Source: CAZGRP01 sp964527995 (GTDB taxonomy: Bacteria > Zhuqueibacterota > Zhuqueibacteria > Oceanimicrobiales > CAZGRP01). Taken from it: a DNA stretch of 12,280 nucleotides. Positions 7,315 through 12,280 of this stretch are shown here, piece by piece (position 1 is the first letter of the stretch; every line of letters begins with the position of its first letter). The position numbers and the translations under genes are program-made. Below the pieces are notes generated by a model that searched no databases, was not told the origin of the DNA, and saw only the letters and a program-made list of their open reading frames with translations. Location of the stretch: the NCBI GenBank assembly GCA_964527995.1, contig CAZGRP010000092.1:1-12280 (forward strand), given 5' to 3'.

Positions 7315-7581
7315 CTATTCATAGTGGGTCCACATCCGAATCACCTTAACGACCCTCAGGTCCTTAAAGACTTGGCATACCAGTCGGTGCTGGATATTGA
7401 TTCGACGGGAGAAAGCGCCTGACAGATCCCCAGTCAGCTTTTCGTACTTGGGAGGAGTTCGGAAAGGATCTTCCTTCAGGATCTTCAGAAGTCTCTCAGC
7501 TTTGGGACGCAGTCCTGCGGCAGAAAGCTTCTTTGCATCTTTCTGAGCTTGCTTGGTGAAAACCAGTCTCCATTTCACCAC
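7315..7581 (-). CDS. yoeB: Txe/YoeB-family toxin (ribosome-dependent mRNA interferase)
   Basis: Small RelE-fold endoribonuclease that cuts mRNA in the ribosome and stops growth when its antitoxin is lost. The 88-residue product has family length and ends with the hallmark IRMWTHYE. Residues matching the E. coli YoeB active site are in place: E47 (KYEKLTG), R66 (QHRLV) and H86-Y87. Nothing suggests inactivation. It starts at GTG 7581 (or the adjacent GTG 7578), overlapping the antitoxin stop, the usual antitoxin-first coupled arrangement; a GAGGAG within the antitoxin's last codons can serve as its ribosome-binding site. The toxin stop lies 5 nt before the arginase remnant. The module belongs to families that move often by horizontal transfer, but no mobile-element ends are visible beside it. 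Confidence 0.94.
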   Translation of the reverse strand: MVKWRLVFTKQAQKDAKKLSAAGLRPKAERLLKILKEDPFRTPPKYEKLTGDLSGAFSRRINIQHRLVCQVFKDLRVVKVIRMWTHYE

Positions 7582-7817
7582 TCAAGCTCCTCGGAGCACT
7601 CTTCGATTGGGGTTTCGAGCCCCTTCCGGATGGACTCGCGCATGCCAGGGATCGAAAGAAGATAGAGCGTCTCCTGAATAGAGCGCCAATCTTCCTCAGA
7701 CACCAGGATCGCGTTACCCCGCTTTCCGGTAATCTGAATGGGCTCGTGCGATTCCGCGGCCTCGTCCAGAAGCTTGTACAAATTCGCGCGCGCCTTACTA
7801 ACAGGGATCGTCTTCAT
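7575..7817 (-). CDS. yefM: YefM/Phd-family antitoxin
   Basis: Antitoxin partner of the YoeB-like toxin: an N-terminal Phd/YefM DNA-binding and dimerisation domain and a flexible acidic C-terminus that wraps the toxin. The 80-residue product opens with MKTIPVSKARANLYKLLDE, typical of the family, followed by the G-K-R-G-N-A-I-L-V-S-E-E-D-W strand-helix block. It ends in a Glu-rich tail (EECSEELEW). The start at 7817 is preferred over an ATG-less extension to 7868 because a near-perfect AAGGAGGT lies 6 nt ahead. The extension would also run through the promoter and operator. The complex is expected to repress its own promoter at 7840-7868. Confidence 0.93.
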   Translation of the reverse strand: MKTIPVSKARANLYKLLDEAAESHEPIQITGKRGNAILVSEEDWRSIQETLYLLSIPGMRESIRKGLETPIEECSEELEW

Positions 7818-7839
7818 CGGTTCACCTCCTTGCTGAATA

Positions 7840-7868
7840 AACGTACGACATTGTGTACGTCTTGTCAA
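7840..7868 (-). promoter_or_regulatory. Sigma-70-like promoter of the toxin-antitoxin operon
   Basis: On the minus strand a perfect -35 box TTGACA (7868-7863) is followed after exactly 17 nt by TACGTT (7845-7840), a weak match to TATAAT. Transcription would start near 7833, only about 16 nt before the antitoxin ATG, with the AAGGAGGT in between. The -35 call is strong; the -10 is assigned by spacing. Confidence 0.6.
7841..7860. promoter_or_regulatory. Palindromic operator overlapping the toxin-antitoxin promoter
   Basis: Half-sites ACGTAC (7841-7846) and GTACGT (7855-7860) form a perfect 6-bp inverted repeat with an 8-bp centre. It covers most of the spacer and the -10 box. GTAC-centred palindromes overlapping the promoter are typical of YefM-YoeB autoregulation, so this is the likely binding site of the antitoxin or the toxin-antitoxin complex. 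Confidence 0.6.
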
Positions 7869-7888
7869 GCGAAAAGAAGGTTCGCTTG
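7866..7888. repeat. 8-bp inverted repeat abutting the toxin-antitoxin -35 box
   Basis: CAAGCGAA (7866-7873) and TTCGCTTG (7881-7888) are perfectly complementary with a 7-nt loop. The left arm shares three bases with the TTGACA box. There is no T-run after it on either strand, so it is not a standard terminator. It may be a second operator element or a remnant of the aminotransferase gene's 3' end. Confidence 0.45.
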
Positions 7889-7934
7889 GCTCTTCTGAAA
7901 TTCTCGACCATCCAACAAGCTCTGGTCTCTATCT

Positions 7935-7968
7935 CTCCTCTGTGCCCTCCCTACTCCTCCGTGCTCTC
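7935..7968. repeat. Imperfect 15-bp direct repeat in a pyrimidine-rich gap
   Basis: CTCCTCTGTGCCCTC (7935-7949) and CTCCTCCGTGCTCTC (7954-7968) match at 13 of 15 bases and are offset by 19 bp. The surrounding 7921-7990 is strongly pyrimidine-rich on the plus strand. It resembles the degenerate 'CACAGAGG'-type intergenic repeats that I recall from many environmental genomes. The gap 7869-7987 holds this, the inverted repeat beside the promoter, and nothing else that I recognise. Confidence 0.45.
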
Positions 7969-7987
7969 AGTGTCCCCCTCCAGCTCC

Positions 7988-9286
7988 TCATCCCTTTCGG
8001 CTAACCCTGGCCAGCTCCGCCACCAGCTCCAGCGTCTTGTCCACCTCAGCCTCGCTGTTATAGATGTGGCAGCTTTGCCTCACACCGATCTCCCCCACGG
8101 AGCGCGGCCGCAGCCGACCCCGTTCCCACAACTCATCCTGGATCTTCGGGCCGGGAACCCCTTCGATGCCGTAGGTGGTCATCCCGGCGCTGAGATCGGG
8201 ATGAAGCGGCGAGTAGATGCGCACCCCCTTGATCTTCTGCAATCCGGCACGTAGTCGGCTTGTCAGCTCCCGGATGCGGGCCTCGACACGCTCGCTGCCG
8301 ATGCGGTTGTGGAAGTCGATAGCGGCATTGAGCCCCACCAGCAGCGACAGGTTGCCAGTGCCCCGCTGTTGCAAGCGGAAGCCGGCGTCCTTCTGGTTGT
8401 CCCATTGAGCACTGGCCAGGGTGGTCCACACGCGCGACTGGATGCCCTTGCGCACGTAGAGGAACCCGTTCCCTGCTGGCGCCAGCAACCACTTGTGCGG
8501 GCTCGAAAAATAGGCGTCGCAGCCGATCTCTTTGACGTTCACGTGGATCTGGCCGACGGATTGCGCCCCATCGATCACAGTGAAGATGCCTTTGTCGCGG
8601 GCGATGCGGCAAATCTCTTTGACCGGAAACACAATGCCGTAGGTGGAGGTGATGTGAGGTACGGCAATGACGGCAGTCCGCTCGGTGATAGCCCCTGTCA
8701 CCAGATCCACCAACTGTTGCGGCGACTCCGGGGGAATCGGCACCTTCACCGTCTTCCACACCACGCCGTAGCGCTTCTGGCGTAACTCCCATCCGCAGCG
8801 GCCCCCGGGATGTTCCTGGTCCGTCTGGATGACCTCGTCGCCCGGCTGTAACTCGAGGCCATTGGCGATGAAGTTCATTCCCATAGTGGCATTCTGCGTC
8901 AATGCGATCTCCTCGGCGTCGGCGCCGATGAGCGCCCCGACCTTGCTCCGCAATTCGGTGAAGGCAAAATAGCCCGAGAAGTACTGCTCGTGGTCCGGCT
9001 TGTAGTCCCACTGGGCGAGATCGCGAGCTACGTGCGTAAGATGGTCCACAGTGGCCTGGAGCACCGGACGTGGCATGGCTCCCAGAGTGCCGCTGTTGAA
9101 GAAGGCCGAATCGCGCGGCAAAAGGAATTGTCCGCGTAGCTTCAGCCAGTACTGCGGATCGGTCTCCGCCGGCCAGGCCGAGGCCGGACCCACACCCGGC
9201 ACAGAGGTACGCAACCCCCTGAGAGTCCATCCCGGAACGCTGATGGCGGCAAGCATCCCGGCGAGAAAGCGGCGGCGCGTCGTCAT
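7988..9286 (-). CDS. Tat-exported class V aminotransferase-fold PLP enzyme
   Basis: PLP-dependent enzyme of the class V family (isopenicillin N epimerase / cysteine desulfurase-like). The 432-residue product shows the cofactor site: D239 in VIDGAQ, which contacts the pyridine nitrogen, and the Schiff-base lysine K265 in SSPHKW. QEHPGG and the G-N-G-F-L-Y-V strand also fit the family. The N-terminus carries a twin-arginine signal: T-R-R-R-F-L at 3-8, a hydrophobic stretch to about 22, then a Pro/Ser-rich linker. A Tat signal fits an enzyme exported folded with its cofactor. The ATG at 9286 follows AAGGAG with good spacing. It is closest in general look to the CefD-like group, but the substrate cannot be read from sequence. 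A possible promoter lies at 9395-9422. It is followed by a 119-bp gap before the toxin-antitoxin promoter, so it is probably monocistronic. Confidence 0.92.
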   Translation of the reverse strand: MTTRRRFLAGMLAAISVPGWTLRGLRTSVPGVGPASAWPAETDPQYWLKLRGQFLLPRDSAFFNSGTLGAMPRPVLQATVDHLTHVARDLAQWDYKPDHEQYFSGYFAFTELRSKVGALIGADAEEIALTQNATMGMNFIANGLELQPGDEVIQTDQEHPGGRCGWELRQKRYGVVWKTVKVPIPPESPQQLVDLVTGAITERTAVIAVPHITSTYGIVFPVKEICRIARDKGIFTVIDGAQSVGQIHVNVKEIGCDAYFSSPHKWLLAPAGNGFLYVRKGIQSRVWTTLASAQWDNQKDAGFRLQQRGTGNLSLLVGLNAAIDFHNRIGSERVEARIRELTSRLRAGLQKIKGVRIYSPLHPDLSAGMTTYGIEGVPGPKIQDELWERGRLRPRSVGEIGVRQSCHIYNSEAEVDKTLELVAELARVSRKG

Positions 9287-9394
9287 GGCGGTTCTCCTTT
9301 ACCTTGATGGTCGCTACACAAGACGGTGGGGTCTCAGCCCCGCGTTCGTAGTCCCCCGCGTGCTGCCCAGCTCAAGGCCAGATACGCCGTACTC

Positions 9395-9422
9395 ACCATA
9401 AGAATTTCTTGGAGAAAATCAA
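9395..9422 (-). promoter_or_regulatory. Possible promoter of the PLP-enzyme gene
   Basis: On the minus strand TTGATT (9422-9417) and TATGGT (9400-9395) are separated by 16 nt, each a 4-of-6 match to the sigma-70 boxes, in a locally AT-rich patch of an otherwise GC-rich gap. The untranslated leader would be about 100 nt. The rest of the 9287-9494 gap shows no ORF and no clear terminator for the gene ending at 9495. Confidence 0.35.
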
Positions 9423-9494
9423 GTGAAAACTGGATGCCGCCTCATGCAGAGGAAGGGAAGGGAGCTGGAATTGGAGCCAGGAAATGCCGGTAGA

Positions 9495-12280
9495 TCAGAA
9501 CACCGGGCCGATACGCCAGAACCACGACCGCCCGCTTCCTCCCGCCACCTGAAGCGCATATCCACCCCGGAGCACGAAGGGATACTTTCCCAGCCACCAC
9601 ACCCGGCCGCGAAGCTCGACGCCAATAGAGGCGAGCCACGGCGCCTGCGTGAACGACAGCCGCTCGCCCTGCAGATAGGTGTTCAGGTTGGTGCCCCAGG
9701 CTTTGCCAAAATCCACGAAGAATGCCGAGGTGAACCGCTCGGCGTAAATCGGTCCCAGGCTGAGCCCGAGATCGCGCACCAGATGGGGGCGTAGCTCGAG
9801 TGTGCCATAGAAAAGCCGATCGCCCTTGCGCGAATGCTCGATGCCGCGAACAGCCAGACTGCCGATTCCGAGCAGACTCTGCAGCGGCTGGTCGCCACGG
9901 TGGACGACTGCCACCGCTCTGGCAGCAACGACGTTTTCCCGAACCGGAAGCTCGCGACGCAACACTGCCTGCGCCACCAGCCGGCTGTAGGTCAAGTCGC
10001 TGCCAACCATGCGACCGGCTCGCTCGGCGAACATCGCGAACAAGGCACCATTCTTGGGCTGAATATCGAAGGCGACATCCGGCTTCGAGTAGCTCCACTG
10101 ATATCCAACAATCAGGCGGTTGTCCCAGCCCTGGAACGGCAGAAACTGCGGTTTCAGGGTCTGCTCAAACCTGGAGCGGTCAAGGGTTCGCGTTCTTGCC
10201 ACCTGGAGTTGGCCGAATACAATGTGCCGCGATAGCACGTTGTAGCCGAAATTGAACGGCAGCAACGCCGTCCAGGCGGCGCCAGTACGGACTTCATTCA
10301 ATTCGAGCTGCGGCAAGAGATAGGCTCCGCGTCGCAACGTGGTCTGGAAAACGGCCAGATTGAACGTCGGCAAAAGCTGCCGATTGGTGTAGTTGATGTT
10401 GAAGTGCGGGCGTTTCCCGTAGGTCACATACGACAGGAGCTGGTGTTTGCGCAGTGGGTCCTGAGCCAGGTGATAGAAGCCCAACTGCGGCCCGCGCTCG
10501 TCGCGATCGACGGCTGGTAAGAGCAGCAACGAGCGCAAGTTGGACAAGGAGTGATAGGGCCGGGCGCGCAGGGGCAACAGATTCTCCGGGACACCACCCG
10601 GGGAGGTTCCGTCGGCGGTGGTGGTCTGGAGCCAATCGGGAGGTCTGTACCGCACAGGCCGGTCGCTGGTTCGGCGTAGCTGCCGGCGCCAGTCGATCTC
10701 CACAACATCGACGCGGTCACGTCTCTCGAACACTGCCACGGCGATGCTGTCTCCATTCGGAGAGAACGTGGGATTGAAAACACCGCCAGGGGAAGAGGTC
10801 AACGGATCAACTGCGCCACTTTCGAGGTCCATGAGATAGAGGTTGGGAGCGCCGTCGCGGTAGGAGATGAAGGCCAGCCGCAGACCATCCGGCGACCAGG
10901 AGGGGTAACGGTCATCGGCGGCAGAGTGCGTGAGTCTGCGGAAGCCGCTGCCATCTGCATTGATCAAAGCGATATCGCGACGGCCGTCGCGGTCGAACAG
11001 GGAGAAGGCGATCTGCCGTCCGTCGGGCGACCACGCCGGCGTAAAAACATCGGTCCACTCCGGAAAATCGGTCAGCACGTGGACCTGCCGACTTTTCAGG
11101 TCCAGGATTGCGAGATTCGATACGCTGCCCTGGTCGACCACAAAGGCGATGGCCCTGCCGTCGGGGGACCAGCTCGGGTCGGTGGCACGCCGATTCCGCG
11201 TCAGGGACTGCACTTTGCCTGTTTGTACATCGACGACAAACAGATCGTTAACGAAGCGACCCTTTGCAGCGAGACGCTTCTTGGAGTAGACGATGCGACG
11301 GCTGTCGGGAGACCAGGAGAAAAAAGCACTCACGTACGGCTCGTCCAGCCGGCGCGAATGAGAGCCATCCGGACTGCAGACATACAGACGCGGCACCTCT
11401 TCGTCGAACTCCTCGACACCGACCACTGCCACTGATCGGCCGTCGGGAGACCAGCGCATCCCGTACGCTCCCTGCAGTGGCACAGCCAGCCGGCGGCCGG
11501 TGTTGCTCACCAGCTCCCCCTTTTGCCAGATCCCCTTGTAGTATGCAACGATCTCTTTTTTCCAGCGCTCAAAGAGCTGCCGGTGACTCAGTCCGAGAGT
11601 GCGCCGCAGCGTCAGCGTGAAGTTGAGCGGGAAACCGCGGTGCTTGCGGGCAATCCGCCCGATGCTGTCGCGGCCGAAGCGGGCGGCGATGAAGCGGGTC
11701 AGCGAGTGCCCCTCTTCGTAGACCAGGCGGCCGCCAATCCGATCGCTGCCGATGAACCCACCCAGCTTCTTCAAGGGCAAGAGGGCATCGTTGGCCGCTG
11801 CGACCCGCACCAGCATATCACGGTTCGTATCCCAGCTTTCGCCGGCGTACTGGGCCACACCTTCGAGGTACCACGTCGGCAGCGTCGACAGACTCAGCAG
11901 CTCCCATGGAGCGCCGAGAAAGTTTCGTTCACGCAGAAAGGTGGCCTGGTGAGAGAACTCGTGTGCCGTCACACGCCGCATCCACTTCAGTGGGCCCGTG
12001 GTGTCCTTCTTCGGCGGCAGCCCCCAGAGATACGTCCAATGTCCCAAGGGGCTGGCGATCCCATTGGAGATGTCGTCATAGTCGGAGATGACGAGATCGA
12101 GCTTCCCTTTCGGTCGTACGTCGAACGTGGAAATCACCTGCTCGTAGGACTCTTCACCGGCTCGGAGCGCCGCCTCGGCAAGCTGCCTGGCGCCGGTGTG
12201 ATAGATGGCTCGGAAGTGCCGGGATTCGAGGATCCACCAGCGCAGATCGGGTTGGTTGCGCCCCACGGAGAGCTGGGCTT
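9495..12280 (-). CDS. Peptidase-MA-like / TolB propeller / Omp85-like barrel envelope protein (5' end outside window)
   Basis: Large envelope protein, cut by the window edge: the frame stays open upstream of the GTG at 12266 and reads A-Q-L-S-V-G-R-N-Q, as expected just after a signal peptide. Residues counted from 12266 show three modules. A gluzincin-type metallopeptidase-like domain (about 10-250) has HEFSH at 102-106 and the third-ligand motif W-Y-L-E135-G-V-A. Six PD40/TolB repeats (W-S-P-D-G type cores) then form a likely six-bladed propeller (about 265-560). The last 320 residues look like an outer-membrane beta-barrel, with a V-R-G-I motif like loop L6 of Omp85 proteins, an F-F-V-D-F-G-K-A-W strand, and a C-terminal phenylalanine (I-G-P-V-F) as recognised by BAM. 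The protease would face the periplasm or surface while the barrel anchors it. Substrate unknown. Architecture is well supported; peptidase activity is inferred. Confidence 0.88.
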   Translation of the reverse strand, partial: AQLSVGRNQPDLRWWILESRHFRAIYHTGARQLAEAALRAGEESYEQVISTFDVRPKGKLDLVISDYDDISNGIASPLGHWTYLWGLPPKKDTTGPLKWMRRVTAHEFSHQATFLRERNFLGAPWELLSLSTLPTWYLEGVAQYAGESWDTNRDMLVRVAAANDALLPLKKLGGFIGSDRIGGRLVYEEGHSLTRFIAARFGRDSIGRIARKHRGFPLNFTLTLRRTLGLSHRQLFERWKKEIVAYYKGIWQKGELVSNTGRRLAVPLQGAYGMRWSPDGRSVAVVGVEEFDEEVPRLYVCSPDGSHSRRLDEPYVSAFFSWSPDSRRIVYSKKRLAAKGRFVNDLFVVDVQTGKVQSLTRNRRATDPSWSPDGRAIAFVVDQGSVSNLAILDLKSRQVHVLTDFPEWTDVFTPAWSPDGRQIAFSLFDRDGRRDIALINADGSGFRRLTHSAADDRYPSWSPDGLRLAFISYRDGAPNLYLMDLESGAVDPLTSSPGGVFNPTFSPNGDSIAVAVFERRDRVDVVEIDWRRQLRRTSDRPVRYRPPDWLQTTTADGTSPGGVPENLLPLRARPYHSLSNLRSLLLLPAVDRDERGPQLGFYHLAQDPLRKHQLLSYVTYGKRPHFNINYTNRQLLPTFNLAVFQTTLRRGAYLLPQLELNEVRTGAAWTALLPFNFGYNVLSRHIVFGQLQVARTRTLDRSRFEQTLKPQFLPFQGWDNRLIVGYQWSYSKPDVAFDIQPKNGALFAMFAERAGRMVGSDLTYSRLVAQAVLRRELPVRENVVAARAVAVVHRGDQPLQSLLGIGSLAVRGIEHSRKGDRLFYGTLELRPHLVRDLGLSLGPIYAERFTSAFFVDFGKAWGTNLNTYLQGERLSFTQAPWLASIGVELRGRVWWLGKYPFVLRGGYALQVAGGSGRSWFWRIGPVF

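Noticed and set aside
7818..7868. N-terminal extension of the antitoxin to 7868
   Set aside because: It would place codons over the -35, operator and ribosome-binding site; the ATG at 7817 has a near-perfect AAGGAGGT.

Overview
The window looks like a chromosomal stretch from a GC-rich, diderm (Gram-negative) bacterium, probably from an uncultured or poorly sampled lineage. The diderm inference rests on the large protein at the right edge, which ends in an Omp85-like outer-membrane beta-barrel, and on Sec and Tat export signals in other genes. All supported genes lie on the minus strand, so transcription runs from high to low coordinates. No rRNA, tRNA, CRISPR array, insertion sequence or phage gene was seen.

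Layout in the direction of transcription. (a) 12280-9495: 5'-truncated gene for an envelope protein made of a gluzincin-type (HExxH) peptidase-MA-like domain, six TolB/PD40 propeller repeats and an outer-membrane barrel. (b) 9286-7988: Tat-exported class V aminotransferase-fold PLP enzyme, with a possible promoter upstream. (c) 7987-7869: short non-coding gap with purine-rich degenerate repeats and a hairpin. (d) 7868-7315: YefM/YoeB-type toxin-antitoxin module with a consensus -35 box and an overlapping palindromic operator. (e) 7309-6827: remnant of an arginase-family gene that has lost its C-terminal half. (f) 6827-6225: coaE (dephospho-CoA kinase), start overlapping the remnant's stop. (g) 6173-5184: agmatinase-like ureohydrolase. 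(h) 5000-2571: ComEC/Rec2 DNA-uptake channel. (i) 2481-1435: an exported DUF3179 protein interrupted by one in-frame TGA. (j) 1434-1204: possible structured RNA and a strong intrinsic terminator. (k) 1105-14: two-helix potassium channel with an RCK/TrkA regulatory domain.

The main discovery is the DUF3179 gene. A conventional gene caller would split it in two, but the TGA falls exactly on the first cysteine of the family's C-P-L-C motif, giving U-P-L-C. The same frame stays open for 243 codons after it, and a bacterial SECIS-like hairpin (7 bp stem, 5-nt loop with G in second place) starts 13 nt after the TGA. I read it as a secreted selenoprotein. It is an internal tandem duplication whose second copy has S-P-K-G at the equivalent site, and the Sec/Cys pair supplies the only redox residues in the protein.

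The genes from the toxin-antitoxin promoter down to the terminator at 1204-1241 are closely spaced and could be one transcription unit, but their functions (growth control, CoA synthesis, guanidino-compound hydrolysis, DNA uptake, envelope redox protein) do not form one pathway. The one metabolic link is that the agmatinase-like gene and the arginase-family remnant belong to the same superfamily.
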